Numbered from the stretch's first letter, positions 39,539 to 61,189 are shown. The stretch is 64,000 bases of DNA from Leptospira sanjuanensis (GCF_022267325.1 NZ_JAIZBG010000001.1:1306001-1370000), one strand, 5' to 3'. Program-made: numbers and translations. Notes: a model not told the origin generated them from the letters alone.

Positions 39539-39753
39539 AATTTCCGGATCGAAAGAATGGGCATATTTTCTTTCATGGAACGATTTTGTTTCCCAGTGAA
39601 TCGGTCGTCCCGGTCGTTCGAAATGTCTTGAATTCCTGAAAACGAAGGGAAAACTGGCGAAGGTTTGCCAAAGACCAAGCCTTTAGACGGTTCGTATGAT
39701 TCGATTCGATCTAAGAATGGAAAAAGTCCAAGGCTCCGGAAATTTAGAATCGT

Positions 39754-41061
39754 ATGTCAGGAAACGATAAAAAGATCATAGAGCAGAATTCCCACGGCGA
39801 ATTTGAACTTACCGCCTATGGAGAATTTTTAAGTTATTTTCATACTCACATCCAGCTCTTCAACGGATTGATCTCCGGTAAAAAAATTTCCCCCACCGAT
39901 CAGGAAGCGCTCAAACAAAAGATGCGTTCCTACATCGTAACCAATATTCAAAAAACGGAACAATTCTTCGATCATCTTCCCAAGTTCGCCGAATATCTCG
40001 GAATGTCGCAGAACGATCTTTCCGCGTTCATGACCAAAAACTTCATGAACACGCACGCGGGGATCAAGAATAAACTCATCGAGCAGGAAAAGTCAAACGC
40101 AGGCAAACCGAGAAGAAAAAAATACGCGCGCATCTCCGAAGAAATCGTGGAAACATTCGGCACGCTGGTTCCTCCCGGAAAACGGTTCATCGGAATGGAA
40201 GGTTACGTCGTGCTTCGCGACGATGCTACCGGTAAGGATTTGGAACCTTCGATCTCTTCTTTTGGCGAAGCTCCTAAGCCGGGAGAAGAAGGAAGCGCCG
40301 CCGTCCGTAAGCCCGCTCCGCCGCCCGTGCCATTGAAAAAACCTCCGGAGAAGTTGATTCTCACGGAACTCGTGGAACGATTCGGCTCCGATTTTTCCGG
40401 CAACGCACTCGTATTAAAACGCGAAGAATTGGAAGAAGACGAAGTCCCGAATCCGGTCGCGGTCGGCGGCAACGAAGATTTGTTAACCGAAGTGGAGGAT
40501 CTTCAGTTCGGCGGATTCGACGAACCGTCGTTTGTCGAAGAGGAACCGATCGTTCCTTCCGAACCGCCCGTGATCATTCCGTTTTCCAAATATATGGAAA
40601 GCGTAAACCGTGTGCGTCAGTTTCAAAAGGAAGGACAACCCGACGCTTACAAACGCTGGGTGATGACTCTTCCTCCCGAACTCAGCGCTCTCATCCAACT
40701 TCATTCGTTTGTGTTGAAGGAAATGAAAAACGAACCCGTGGATTGGGATTCCGTGATCGCACCGATTTCTTCCCGCATTGGATTGAAGGATACGAGGGTT
40801 CGAAAGATTCTCGATTTGACTCGAACGTTCGCGGACCTGCGCGCCGGATTGGAAAGAGCCTTTGTCTCTTCCAAAAACGCGGGACCGGGAATGGAAGAAC
40901 TCGTGAAAAAAGCCTGGCCTCATATCCTGAAAATTTTCGAAGAATATCCTGACACGACTTCTCTGCGTCAAAAATTGGATCAGCTTTTTCTGAGGATCCC
41001 GGACGCGAATCAGAGAAAAAAACTCGGAGATCTTTTTCTTCCAGTCGCACAAAAACTCTAA
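39754..41061 (+). CDS. Conserved spirochaetal hypothetical protein
   Basis: This 435-residue soluble protein has a helical N-terminal domain (residues 1-150, FLSYFHTHIQLFNGLISGKK, SYIVTNIQKTEQFFDHLPKF), a Pro-rich linker (about 185-200, RKPAPPPVPLKKPPEK), an acidic middle (REELEEDEVPNPVAVGGNED) and a helical C-terminal domain (AISSRIGLKDTRVRKILDLT, and on). No catalytic motif is apparent. It looks like an adaptor or regulatory protein. I recognise no named family. Confidence 0.75.
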   Translation: MSGNDKKIIEQNSHGEFELTAYGEFLSYFHTHIQLFNGLISGKKISPTDQEALKQKMRSYIVTNIQKTEQFFDHLPKFAEYLGMSQNDLSAFMTKNFMNTHAGIKNKLIEQEKSNAGKPRRKKYARISEEIVETFGTLVPPGKRFIGMEGYVVLRDDATGKDLEPSISSFGEAPKPGEEGSAAVRKPAPPPVPLKKPPEKLILTELVERFGSDFSGNALVLKREELEEDEVPNPVAVGGNEDLLTEVEDLQFGGFDEPSFVEEEPIVPSEPPVIIPFSKYMESVNRVRQFQKEGQPDAYKRWVMTLPPELSALIQLHSFVLKEMKNEPVDWDSVIAPISSRIGLKDTRVRKILDLTRTFADLRAGLERAFVSSKNAGPGMEELVKKAWPHILKIFEEYPDTTSLRQKLDQLFLRIPDANQRKKLGDLFLPVAQKL

Positions 41062-41446
41062 CCTCGTTTACGAACGTTTTCCTGCTTAAACTTCGAGCAA
41101 AAGGCGACGAAGATAAACGACTCACTTGCCTTCGAAACAGTCTAACTCGAAGAGATCTTTTTTTAGATGAGGATGTCGTTTTGCGAAGAACGCGTTCTTG
41201 AAACCGAATGGATCGAAGCAGGAGGCCGTGTTATACTTGAACGAACGAGAGGAAGGGAAGAACGAGAATTTGATAAGCGGAAATCTGCGTTTCTTATTTC
41301 AATCCTGCCTTTTAAAAGAATGTTTTCAATTTACGCAACTCTCAATTTACTGGATAATAGCTGGGGAATTTTGCTGAAATTTCAGCCATAGGCGCGCCCG
41401 ACGTCGTTGTTAACCAGGGAATTTGTATCATGAGGGATCTCGGCAA
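41062..41446. other. gltB upstream region
   Basis: No gene is seen. The perfect 14-bp palindrome GCTGAAATTTCAGC (41373-41386) sits 60 bp before the gltB start and could be an operator. A ribosome site (GAGGGA) lies at 41432-41437. Confidence 0.5.
41373..41386. promoter_or_regulatory. Perfect palindrome upstream of gltB, possible operator
   Basis: GCTGAAATTTCAGC reads the same on both strands and occurs about 60 bp before the gltB start codon. Its position suits a repressor or activator site for glutamate synthase, but no binding protein can be named. Confidence 0.4.
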
Positions 41447-45946
<4,500 letters not shown>

Positions 45947-45970
45947 TCCCTTCGAAACGACGAACGGAAA

Positions 45971-46014
45971 CTTCCCTGAAACGGTCCTAATTGCAATTAG
46001 GCGATTCAGGGAAG
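45971..46014. terminator. Extended hairpin after gltB
   Basis: CTTCCCTGAA (45971-45980) pairs with TTCAGGGAAG (46005-46014), and inside them CCTAATTGCAATTAGG (45986-46001) is itself a palindrome. Together they make a long stem with a small internal bulge, 25 bp after the gltB stop codon. There is no T run, so it may stabilise the mRNA end or act as a protein site rather than as a Rho-independent terminator. Confidence 0.55.
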
Positions 46015-46120
46015 AATTTCGAATCGTTTCTCTTTGATTCAAAAGAAAGAATCTTCTCATTGAAGAATTTTCTAAGAAGCGCTCTCGAAAGAGGGCGGCT
46101 TTCGATCTGGAAAGAATACA

Positions 46121-47725
46121 ATGTTAAGAATACACATAGCACTCGCATTTTTCGCTACGATACTTCTCTTTGCCGTCGCAAACAGACAGCAAAAGAAAGA
46201 ATCGGAGATCGACTTTAAATTTCCCGAAACCGAAGAAACCGTAATCCTCGACCCGGTATCCGGGATCAAAATCCCCGTGACCAGATTCTCTTTCGAGGAT
46301 TTGAAAAAGAAAGCGAGAAGCATGGCGCATGGACGTTATGTGAAACCGCAATTCGTTTCCACACAATTTTTAAAAGGACTGAGTTGGGATCAGTATAAGA
46401 ACATCCGCTTTCGACCCGAATCCTCTCTTTGGAAAAAGGAAGGAAATCCGTTTCAGATCCAATTCTTTCATCCGGGACATTTATACAATACGAACGTGAC
46501 CCTTCACGAAGTTCGCTCCGATTACGCGAGACAGATTCCGTACGACGAAACGTATTTCGATCTTTCCAATTTGAAGGTGCAGGGAAAAATACCGGAGAAT
46601 CTAGGTTATTCCGGATTTAAGATTCATTATCCGTTGAATACCCCCGAGCACACGGACGAGTTCACCGTGTTTCAAGGCGCGAGCTATTATAGGATGGTTT
46701 CCAAGAAACAGGTCTACGGATTGTCGGCGCGCGGAATCGCGATCAATACGGGAATGCCATATCCCGAGGACTTTCCGGGTTTCACTCATTTTTGGATCGT
46801 TCATCCCGACAAAACCGATTCTACGATTTTCGTTTATGCATTGTTAGACGGCAGAACCGCGACCGGAGCCTATGAATTTCAAATTTCTCCGGGGAAGGTT
46901 TCTTCCGTACACGTGAACGCGGAGGTTATTCTTCGAACCAAAGTGGATCGATTCGGAATCGCGCCTTTGACATCGATGTATTGGTATTCCGAAACCCGCG
47001 GGATTCCGGAAGGGCAAGCCTATCCTGAGTCTCACGATTCGGACGGACTCATGATCGAAAGCGGAAAAGGGGATTGGGTTTGGAGACCTCTTGATAATCC
47101 GAAACGAGTCACGCTCAACTCGTTTCAGGATGAGAATCCGAGAGCCTTCGGTTTAATGCAGAGGGATCGAAATTTTGCGAGTTATCAAGACAACTCGATG
47201 AAGTATCATCTGAGACCATCCGCTTGGGTGGAACCGGAAGGAAATTGGGGAAAGGGAAGCATACAACTTCTGCAAATTCCCACGGTAAAGGACTCGGACG
47301 ATAACATCGGGGCGTTTTGGGTGCCCGCGAATTCCCCCGCACCCTTACAACCTTACGAATTCAGCTACACCATACGCTGGTTAAACGAGGATCCTCTTCC
47401 GGAGGAACTTGCAAAAACCGTTTCCACAAGGATCGCTCCGGTTCCGGGAGAATCCGATATGCGCGTGTTTTATGTGGACTTTGCAGGCGAAAAGCTCAAA
47501 GCAATGGATGCGTTCACTTATCTGCAGGCGTCGATCGACACGGGAGATAACGCGGAATTAACGGATTATAATATTCAAAAAATTGAAGAGACCGGCGTAT
47601 GGAGACTTACTTTCCGCGTGGTCCAAAAAAACAGATACAAAGCCGCGGAACTGCGCGCCGTATTGAAAAAAAATCAGGAAGACCTGAGCGAGATTTGGAC
47701 GTTCACTCTTGAATCCTCGATCTGA
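46121..47725 (+). CDS. opgG: Periplasmic glucan biosynthesis protein OpgG (MdoG)
   Basis: OpgG is needed for periplasmic (osmoregulated) beta-glucan synthesis, probably forming or releasing branches in the periplasm. The N-terminal hydrophobic segment (IHIALAFFATILLFAVA) exports or anchors it. Family features are DFKFPETEETV, FEDLKKKARSMAHGRYVKP, GLSWDQYKNIRFRPESSLWK, GFTHFWIV and the C-terminal Ig-like domain (RVFYVDFAGEKLKAM). The length of 534 is close to the E. coli protein. It leads a three-gene operon ending in opgH, with a small membrane protein between. Confidence 0.95.
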   Translation: MLRIHIALAFFATILLFAVANRQQKKESEIDFKFPETEETVILDPVSGIKIPVTRFSFEDLKKKARSMAHGRYVKPQFVSTQFLKGLSWDQYKNIRFRPESSLWKKEGNPFQIQFFHPGHLYNTNVTLHEVRSDYARQIPYDETYFDLSNLKVQGKIPENLGYSGFKIHYPLNTPEHTDEFTVFQGASYYRMVSKKQVYGLSARGIAINTGMPYPEDFPGFTHFWIVHPDKTDSTIFVYALLDGRTATGAYEFQISPGKVSSVHVNAEVILRTKVDRFGIAPLTSMYWYSETRGIPEGQAYPESHDSDGLMIESGKGDWVWRPLDNPKRVTLNSFQDENPRAFGLMQRDRNFASYQDNSMKYHLRPSAWVEPEGNWGKGSIQLLQIPTVKDSDDNIGAFWVPANSPAPLQPYEFSYTIRWLNEDPLPEELAKTVSTRIAPVPGESDMRVFYVDFAGEKLKAMDAFTYLQASIDTGDNAELTDYNIQKIEETGVWRLTFRVVQKNRYKAAELRAVLKKNQEDLSEIWTFTLESSI

Positions 47726-48140
47726 TCACGACAGTCGTTCCGGAATCCGAAAGGAAGAACTGGCTCGGGTTTATTCCAAAGTGAAACTGTACTGTCTCGC
47801 TTCCGGAATCACCGACCCGATCGAATTGCACGAAATTCTTACCCGATTTTTACGTTCGGTCGAAACGAAATCCCTTTCAAGTTCCGCAGCGAACGAGTTC
47901 GGTTGGGAGGAAGAAGCAATGAAACTCTTTCTGAAATCCGGATCGGTTCGTTCCGAAAAAAAGAACGAAGCCGGTTTACCCGCCATCGAACCGTCGAGTA
48001 TGATTCCGAACCCGGTCGACTTCGGGCCATTAGGTGATTTGGCGGAACCGAAGGAAAAATTGGAACCTGTCGCGGTGATTTTTTCCGTTCTCTTCTGGGG
48101 AATCGTATATACATCCTTACTCTACGGACTTTTAAGTTGA
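47709..48140 (+). CDS. Small membrane protein between opgG and opgH
   Basis: From TTG 47709 this 143-residue frame overlaps opgG by 17 bp and opgH by 4 bp. It has a helical N-terminal domain (RVYSKVKLYCLASGITDPIELHEILTRFL) and a single C-terminal membrane segment (VAVIFSVLFWGIVYTSLLYGLL), so it is a tail-anchored protein with its main part in the cytoplasm. I know no family. Its position suggests an accessory to the OpgH glucosyltransferase, perhaps in assembly or regulation. No ribosome site is clear, so the start is uncertain. Confidence 0.7.
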   Translation: MNPRSDHDSRSGIRKEELARVYSKVKLYCLASGITDPIELHEILTRFLRSVETKSLSSSAANEFGWEEEAMKLFLKSGSVRSEKKNEAGLPAIEPSSMIPNPVDFGPLGDLAEPKEKLEPVAVIFSVLFWGIVYTSLLYGLLS

Positions 48141-50308
48141 ATTCCTCCGAAAAAGAAAAACCGGGAACGCTTGTCGATTCCAAAACACAGAGTTATCGCC
48201 GTTTGAGTTTCGGGGGACTGTTGTTCTTTTTCGTAATCATCGGCGTCTTTTTGGAAGTTCAGTTCTTATCCTTTCAGTCGATCAGTCCGTTCGAATGGGC
48301 GACGCTGATTCTTTTCTGCCTTTTGTTTCCCGTCATATCCTTCGGGGCGGCGACCGCGTTGATCGGTTTCGTACAGAAAATCCGGGGAGGGGACCCGTTG
48401 CGGATCTCCCGAATATTAGAAAATTATACTATTCTAGAGGATGAGATTCCCCCCGTGGCCGTCGTAATGCCCATCCATTGCGAGGATGTTACGCGCATTT
48501 TCGCCGGGGTAGAACTGATGATGGACGAGATCGCCTCGAACGGACTCGCACAGAAAACGGATTTTTTCATTCTTTCCGACACTTCCGATCCGAATCTTTG
48601 GGCGCTGGAGGAAAAAGCTTTTTATCACCTAAGTCAAAAACCGGCCAACCGAGGGAGAATCTACTACCGAAAAAGAAGAGTCAACTTGAACAAGAAGTCC
48701 GGCAACATCGCCGATTTCTGCAGAAGATGGGGCAAACGATATAAATACATGATCATCCTGGACGCCGACAGTATCGTCACGGGAGAATGTATGAAAAATC
48801 TAATATACCTCATGGAAAAAATTCCGAACGCGGGAATCATACAAACCGTTCCCGAAGTGATCGGAGCCAAATCCATCTTCCAAAAACTTTCCGCGTTTGC
48901 GGCCTGGGTAGGAAATCCGGTTTTCGGAGCGGGTTCTTTTTTCTGGCAGCTTCGTTCGGGACCGTTTTGGGGACACAATGCGATCATTCGATTACAGCCG
49001 TTTATGAAATACTGCGGGTTGCCCGGACTTCCCGGTGAAAGCGCGATCGGCGGAAAAATCTTGAGTCACGATACGATCGAAGCGGCCTTGTTTCGAAAAG
49101 CCGGTTACGGGGTTTGGTTTGCTTCCGATCTGAAAGGTTCGTATGAGGAAGCTCCGCCTAACGTGCTGGAGGCGCTCAAACGGGACAATCGTTGGTGTCA
49201 GGGGAATCTTCAGCATTTTTGGTTTTTGTTCGGGGGTAAACTCCGCTTTTCCAGTCGATTGCAGATTTTACTCGGGATCTTTTCTTATTTCAGTTCTCCG
49301 CTGTGGGCATTGATGCTTTTGTCTTCTTCTTTGACGACGATCGAGGACGTGGATTTTTTTAGACTCGCATTGTTGCCCGAGGATTGGATCGCGTTTCGCG
49401 ACGACCTTTATCTTCCGGTCGCCTATACGCTGCAAGGTTATACCTTGTTTGTCCTGTTTCTTCCGCGCATCGTTTCGTTTTTGGAAGTCTCTTTTTTTAG
49501 AAGAAAAGAATGGGGCGCCTCGTTTTTCTCTTGGACGTTCTCTTTTTTGACGGAGTTTCTCCATTCGGTTTTGATGGCGCCCGTTTATATGGTTCAATAT
49601 ACAAGATTCATTCTTCTTACATTCTTAAATCGTAAAATAGAATGGGGACCGCAAAACAGGGACGCGGCATCGGGACCCGATAACAGGTCATTGGCATATA
49701 CCATTCTTCCCGCTTCGTTTTACGGTTTGGGAATCGGAATCTGGATGTTCGTGACGTATCCGATTTTATTCTTTTGGTTTTTACCTTTATTGCTCGGTTG
49801 GATTTTCGCGTATCCGTTGGCTCTCTTGACTTCCTCTACTCCAAAGATACAAAATTTGTCGTTCGGATTTTTGAACAACCCGCCGGAGCAAAGAGAACGT
49901 AAACTTCTCGAAGCTCTGGAGCGAAACAGAAACGAGTATTGGAAAACTGTGGGAGGAGAAGACCGCAGGCGCGGGATTTTTCTTTCGATCGTTGATCCTC
50001 GTCTGAACGGATTTCATCGTTCCCGATTGCGCAAACGCGAAAAAGAAACTCCCGCCCGAAAAAATTATCTGCGCTCTCTCTGCGACAAATTGAAAACGGA
50101 AGGACCGGAAACGTTTAAAAATCAGGAACTGCAAAGAATTCTTTGGGACCATGATTCCGTGGCGGAACTTCACTCGTGGTTTTGGACGGCGGACGTGCGC
50201 GGGCTTTCTTCCTGGTGGAGAAAATCTCTCGCGGATTATAAACGCGATATTTTGTTAAACGAAGTCGGTTCGGATGTTTTCGACGGGGCAGTTGTCGGCG
50301 AAACTTAG
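48137..50308 (+). CDS. opgH: Glucan biosynthesis glucosyltransferase OpgH (MdoH)
   Basis: OpgH is the inner-membrane family-2 glycosyltransferase that polymerises UDP-glucose into the periplasmic glucan backbone. Several hydrophobic helices ([33 protein letters not shown]; and a C-terminal group) flank a GT-A domain with [12 protein letters not shown], the metal-binding [10 protein letters not shown] and RDNRWCQGN, the (Q/R)xxRW motif. The 723 residues are shorter than the E. coli 847. The start is a TTG overlapping the upstream stop codon as TTGA. Its stop codon overlaps that of the convergent DUF1564 gene. Confidence 0.95.
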   Translation: MNSSEKEKPGTLVDSKTQSYRRLSFGGLLFFFVIIGVFLEVQFLSFQSISPFEWATLILFCLLFPVISFGAATALIGFVQKIRGGDPLRISRILENYTILEDEIPPVAVVMPIHCEDVTRIFAGVELMMDEIASNGLAQKTDFFILSDTSDPNLWALEEKAFYHLSQKPANRGRIYYRKRRVNLNKKSGNIADFCRRWGKRYKYMIILDADSIVTGECMKNLIYLMEKIPNAGIIQTVPEVIGAKSIFQKLSAFAAWVGNPVFGAGSFFWQLRSGPFWGHNAIIRLQPFMKYCGLPGLPGESAIGGKILSHDTIEAALFRKAGYGVWFASDLKGSYEEAPPNVLEALKRDNRWCQGNLQHFWFLFGGKLRFSSRLQILLGIFSYFSSPLWALMLLSSSLTTIEDVDFFRLALLPEDWIAFRDDLYLPVAYTLQGYTLFVLFLPRIVSFLEVSFFRRKEWGASFFSWTFSFLTEFLHSVLMAPVYMVQYTRFILLTFLNRKIEWGPQNRDAASGPDNRSLAYTILPASFYGLGIGIWMFVTYPILFFWFLPLLLGWIFAYPLALLTSSTPKIQNLSFGFLNNPPEQRERKLLEALERNRNEYWKTVGGEDRRRGIFLSIVDPRLNGFHRSRLRKREKETPARKNYLRSLCDKLKTEGPETFKNQELQRILWDHDSVAELHSWFWTADVRGLSSWWRKSLADYKRDILLNEVGSDVFDGAVVGET

Positions 50309-50844
50309 GAATCGTACCAATCTCGGTAGTCTAACATGAAGAATGTATCGTGCGGATAGCATTGCAGACTTCTTACAATGCTGTTTTTTAGAAGATCGAG
50401 GTCGAGGATATATCTGTAGTTCTGGTGAAACGTAGGACCTCCTTCGTTCATAATATTATCGATAGAATCCCCAACCCCGGAAGTTTCCAACCACAGAAGA
50501 TAATTAAAAAGAAAACAACGAGAAACTCCGTGCACGTGGGCGAGTGTGCCGAACAAAGCCCAGCTGCCTGTGCTCAATCGGACGTTGATCTTTTTCATTT
50601 TTGCTTTTCCCGGACTCGGCTGATACAATGTCTTACCGGCCTTCTTCCCCAAACGTTTTGTCGTCGAAAGAAATTTAGAATATCTCTTTAACAAAATGGG
50701 AATTCTTTTCGGAAGGTTTCGCCTTTCTTGATCGGGATAACGAAGCAAAGTATATTCAGGGACGAGGAGCGTAACTACATTGCTTGTTTTTTCCTGAAGA
50801 GAAGATCGAATCTCATGATTCGAGTGTAATAATAAAATGCCCAT
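50305..50844 (-). CDS. DUF1564 family protein
   Basis: DUF1564 is a paralogous family I know from Leptospira. The recognisable core is [34 protein letters not shown], then [35 protein letters not shown], which could be a ribbon/helix-type DNA-binding fold. I start at the ATG giving [15 protein letters not shown] (179 residues), the usual family size; the longer frame adds an unlikely 53-residue extension. It converges with opgH, their stop codons sharing bases. Function unknown. Confidence 0.85.
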   Translation of the reverse strand: MGILLLHSNHEIRSSLQEKTSNVVTLLVPEYTLLRYPDQERRNLPKRIPILLKRYSKFLSTTKRLGKKAGKTLYQPSPGKAKMKKINVRLSTGSWALFGTLAHVHGVSRCFLFNYLLWLETSGVGDSIDNIMNEGGPTFHQNYRYILDLDLLKNSIVRSLQCYPHDTFFMLDYRDWYDS

Positions 50845-51126
50845 ACCCGAAGCGGTTTTACCGAGCGACGATAGGGAACCCTTGTCGAACCTGCTCCCTA
50901 ATTTTTTCAAAAAAAAGTTTAAAAAATTTTTACATAAACAAAACAATCTACAAATTCGAAAAACGATCCAATCTAAAAGAACTGGCAAAAAATTTCCCGA
51001 CAAATACTGTTTTTCCTCGTTTTGTAAATCGATGGATTCGCAGATAACCGATCGGATTGAAATTATAATAAGTCAAGATTTTGCAGATCAATCGATCCAA
51101 AGATTTGAAAGTCCGCAAACCGCAAT

Positions 51127-52250
51127 TTAAACTAACTTCAGAAAAACGGAAACGGCGTGTTTTACGTCCTCTCTTCCGTCCCGTGCAAATAAAGGAGAAG
51201 GATTTCCATTCCAGCGTTTCGCGTCCGCGATCGCTCTTTCAAACCGGAACGAAAACAGATCTTCGTTCGAAAGAAAGGCCGAAGGAATTTCCTCCCGGAG
51301 GGATCGATGCAGATAGGGAACTTCCGGAAAATTTCCGCGATCCGTATAAAGAACGGGCGTGTTTGCATACACGGCTTCACTTAAGATTCCATAACCCGGT
51401 TTCGTGATCACATAATCGCAGGCGGCCAAAAGATCCGGATAATGCAGATCGGAAAGTTTGAGGATACCGTTTCTTTGTTTTTTGGGAATCTGCATTAAAT
51501 CGAAGTCGGTGGCTCCCGAAATTACGATCTTATATTTTTCCGGGTCGAGTTTGTCCCAATCGAAATGCGTCGTTTCCACTCCGTACGCGCCGAAGGAAAA
51601 CAAAAGATAGATACGGTCTTCGGAAAGTTCGAAACGTTCTTTTGCGGCTTTTTTACTCAAAAGCGGTCTGCGTCCCACCAACCCGATTTGTTTTTGTTCC
51701 GCTAAGGATTCCGCGGGGCAGGCAAAGGGAAGAAGAAGGCCGAACGTCGCATAATAATATTCTTCGTAGAGGGTGCGGGCAGTTTGCTCGAAAACGACGG
51801 ATTCTTTCGCGTAGCCGCCGTAGATAAAATCCCAAGTGAAGTTTCCAACGAATAAAGAAGGAACCTTGATCTTGTCGGCGACTATAAACGGCAAAGAGGC
51901 GGAATCGGAAAGGATCAATTCGGTTTCAAAATCCAAACAGGATTCGATTTCAGAAATTTGAATATACGATTTTTTTGATTCGAATTCTTCGAGGCTAGCC
52001 TCTGTTCCGCGTATGTCGATCGAAAGGGAGTCCTTCTGCATCATTCCCACGTCGACCTGCTTTTTACGGACGTGCAGACGCTCGACGTTTTTAGAATCTT
52101 CTTCGCTTAAAGAGAGGGTCGTTAGGAATTGTTCTCGGACCGTGACGAGATCGATTTCCAAATCCGGAAAGCTGCGGAGCAGATATAAAATGATTTCCAT
52201 GGATCGGCTGATATGACCGAATCCGTGTCCGCTGACGTAATAGGTGAGTT

Positions 52251-52254
<4 letters not shown>
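51127..52254 (-). CDS. GT-B glycosyltransferase-like protein
   Basis: The 375-residue protein starts MKLTYYVSGHGFGHISRSMEIILYLLR, the glycine-rich opening of MurG-like GT-B enzymes. The C-terminal half has YLLFSFGAYGVET and ACDYVITKPGYGILSEAVYANTPVLYTDRG (51345-51434 region), the nucleotide-sugar-binding lobe. This is the architecture of UDP-sugar transferases and of the N-terminal half of L-arabinokinase-like proteins. Substrate and acceptor are unknown. Its ATG overlaps the stop codon of the TrmH-type methylase (ATGA), so it is the last gene of the coupled operon. Confidence 0.85.
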
Positions 52255-53936
<1,682 letters not shown>

Positions 53937-53959
<23 letters not shown>

Positions 53960-55357
53960 AGATATGTACCTTAAAATAATTTCCTTCGGGAAAGTTCTTT
54001 CGCACCGGATGATCCTCTTCCGGTCGTAAGCTGGTGAACGTTTCGAAACTCCAGCCTTTCGTTTTGAGAATGTTTTTAGCGAGCGATTCCAGCTCCCTCG
54101 ACTGAATTCTTCCCGAACAGGAACAGAGGATGATCGTCCCCGATTCTTCCAAGGACGCAAGACAGTTTGTGAAAAGATACGAATAGGATTTCAGCGCGTT
54201 CGGTTTCGACTTCCCGTCCGGTGTCAGATTCGGCGGATCGATCACGATCAGACCGAAGGTTTGGCCGCGGAGAACTTCTTCCAAGTCCTGGAAAATATTT
54301 TTTTGAACGAACCTGTGTTTGCACGAAGTTTCGCTTCGGCGTTTGCTCAACGCTCTTTGAAACGAATCCAAAGCTTCCTTAGATCCGTCAACGGATACGA
54401 CGGAAGAGGCTCCTGCAACCTCCATGCAGATCGACGTTAAACCGGTGTGCGAGAATAAATGAAGACATTGTTTGCCGCGACTCAATTCCCTTTTTTCGAG
54501 CAAATAGCGGCGCAGGTTTCTGAGATCTAAAAAAATACCGCCCTTTTGTCCGGGAAGTTCCACGGGAAACGAGACCTCTTTCAATCGGATCGTTTCGCGA
54601 ATGCGGAGTTGCACGATGCGTCTTGCGTCGGCGCCGGTCTTCCAATTTTGATCTTCGTTGTTTTTAGGTCCGGCGTCCGCTTTCGTCTTTTCGATTTCCG
54701 CTTTTCCGCGCCAAATCCTCGGCTCGCGTCGTTTTACCGTTCCGGAAGAATTTGCTAATGCGACATGGGATTGGGCCGCGTTGACGGACTGGACATTGAA
54801 AACGCCGACCGTCGTTCCGGCTGAACCGATTTGATCCTCTCCCGTTTTTTCGGGAGGATCGAACACGATCCGTTTCGGTTGCGGTTCTTCTAATTTAGAA
54901 TTTTTGCATAGATCGTACAGATTCCAAACGAGCCAACGGCCGTAACCCATCAGAGAGGAAGAATAAATTCTCACCACCCAAGTTTGCGCCAAACGATCCA
55001 CGGTTACTCCGGGAAAAAAATCGTTTTCTCCGTGCAGAATTCGATACGCGTTCGTTTCTTTACGAACCGCCGCGCGGCGTCGAATCGCGGAGACCAAATT
55101 CTCCCGTATTTTTTCCTTTTGAAACTCGGGTAAAAACTGAATGATGCGGATCCGCACGAGTCCCGTCGCCGAATAGATTCCGGTCGCAACGGGTTCGTTG
55201 TTTGTCGAGACGAGATTCAGCCATTGTCCGTTTTTAAACGGAGAAGCCGCTGTGGAAAGATTTCCGCTGAAGATCCAGGGATGTTTTCGTTGAAGAGAGA
55301 GTTCGCTCTTCCGGTTCAGCTGATATCTGCGGAACCGGAAGTTTGTTTTGTGTGCGT

Positions 55358-55361
<4 letters not shown>
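53937..55361 (-). CDS. RlmI-like methyltransferase with N-terminal PUA domain
   Basis: The N-terminal RKHPWIFSGN is the PUA-type opening of RlmI (23S rRNA m5C1962 methyltransferase), then the EEHD-like domain (ILHGENDFFPGVTVDRLAQTWVV), a Lys-rich insert (about residues 190-265) absent from the E. coli protein, and the catalytic domain (CLHLFSHTGLTSICMEVAGA, LIVIDPPNLTPDGK, IILCSCSGRIQS). The start is uncertain: no ATG, GTG or TTG lies at the expected place, but CTG 55361 overlaps the gltA stop codon as CTGA. The upstream ATG at 55463 would overlap gltA by 106 bp. The catalytic cysteine would be the one in CSCSG. Confidence 0.85.
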
Positions 55362-56647
<1,286 letters not shown>

Positions 56648-56784
56648 GTTCCTCTCCTAGAGTAGTTGTTCGTTGTTTTCGCCGAATTTAAGATCCAATC
56701 GGCGGCTTGAAAAATTGCGCTTAAAATCGTTTCAGATTCCTATCCTATTCTTTCCGCCAGATAGACAATCTAAAAAATTGAATT

Positions 56785-59034
<2,250 letters not shown>

Positions 59035-59055
59035 TCGTATTCTTTCTTTACTTAC

Positions 59056-60439
<1,384 letters not shown>

Positions 60440-60457
60440 GAAATGTAGGAACTCATA

Positions 60458-60487
60458 CGGATCCGAGAAAGGTTTCGATCCGGTTTT
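60458..60487 (+). terminator. Possible terminator after the TPR-like gene
   Basis: CGGATC (60458-60463) pairs with GATCCG (60477-60482), with an inner A/T-rich helix and a short T run (TTTT) at the right end. It overlaps the end of a copy of the 16-bp element (60444-60459, TGTAGGAACTCATACG). The vapC gene converges from the other side. Confidence 0.4.
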
Positions 60488-60511
60488 AAAATATTAGTTT
60501 TCAATTCGGAG

Positions 60512-60910
60512 TTACTTCGCCCAATTTTCGATTCTTAAATCCGGAATTTTTTGAAAATGTTTTTCGTTGTTCGTAACCATCGTATAATTCAGATACAAGG
60601 CTGTTGATCCAATTAACAGATCGAAGTCATCGATTGCGGTTCCTTTTTTCCGTAAGAATGCCTTCAGCTCTCCGAACGTTTCTATGATTCCTCGAGTAAG
60701 TTCTACTACGGGAAATAATTCGCCGATCCGGTAAACCGTCGCCAGGTTTTTTTCCCTACTTTGGGATTTTTTGGCGCCATAGACCAGTTCACCGTATGTG
60801 ATTACGGAAATCGATTTAGAAACGTTCTTTTTATCTAAAAAATTCCGATGAACCTTTTCATGTTCTTTCAAGCTGTAAATGATGATGTCGGTATCAATCA
60901 AATAGCTCAT
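60512..60910 (-). CDS. vapC: VapC-type PIN-domain toxin
   Basis: PIN toxins are Mg2+-dependent ribonucleases, often cutting tRNA or rRNA. I start at the ATG giving MSYLIDTDIIIYSLK; the longer frame runs back into vapB. Asp5 in LIDTDIII, Glu in TYGELVYGA and the Asp residues in GTAIDDFDLLIGSTAL are the acidic cluster of the PIN fold. The end is TMVTNNEKHFQKIPDLRIENW. The length of 132 is normal. It overlaps vapB by 17 bp and is read from the same promoter. Confidence 0.92.
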   Translation of the reverse strand: MSYLIDTDIIIYSLKEHEKVHRNFLDKKNVSKSISVITYGELVYGAKKSQSREKNLATVYRIGELFPVVELTRGIIETFGELKAFLRKKGTAIDDFDLLIGSTALYLNYTMVTNNEKHFQKIPDLRIENWAK

Positions 60911-61172
60911 GAATGATTTTCTCCCGCTTGTTTTTGGATCGCGAGGAGCGCAAATCTTTGACGATTTCTTTTGCTTCCCGTTTATCAAGCCATGAGTTTG
61001 AAAGTTTCAGAAATTCTAACGTTTGTAATTCCGTTTCTAGTTGATCGCGTTGAAGATGTTTTTGTATAATCATCACCACTTCCTGGCTGATCGATCGGTG
61101 TTCCATTTCCGCCCGTCGTCTCAACGATTCGTAAAGTTTGTCGTCTATATCGCGCACTTGCAGATTGGCCAT
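60894..61172 (-). CDS. vapB: VapB antitoxin, FitA-type ribbon-helix-helix
   Basis: The 92-residue protein begins MANLQVRDIDDKLYESLRRRAEMEHRSISQEVVMIIQKHL (61053-61172), a FitA-like ribbon-helix-helix DNA-binding domain. The charged C-terminus would wrap around the VapC active site. A GAGAAC site precedes the ATG. The pair is a stand-alone type II toxin-antitoxin module; the inverted repeat just upstream is the likely autoregulation site. Confidence 0.92.
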   Translation of the reverse strand: MANLQVRDIDDKLYESLRRRAEMEHRSISQEVVMIIQKHLQRDQLETELQTLEFLKLSNSWLDKREAKEIVKDLRSSRSKNKREKIIHELFD

Positions 61173-61189
61173 TTATTGTTCTCGTTTAC

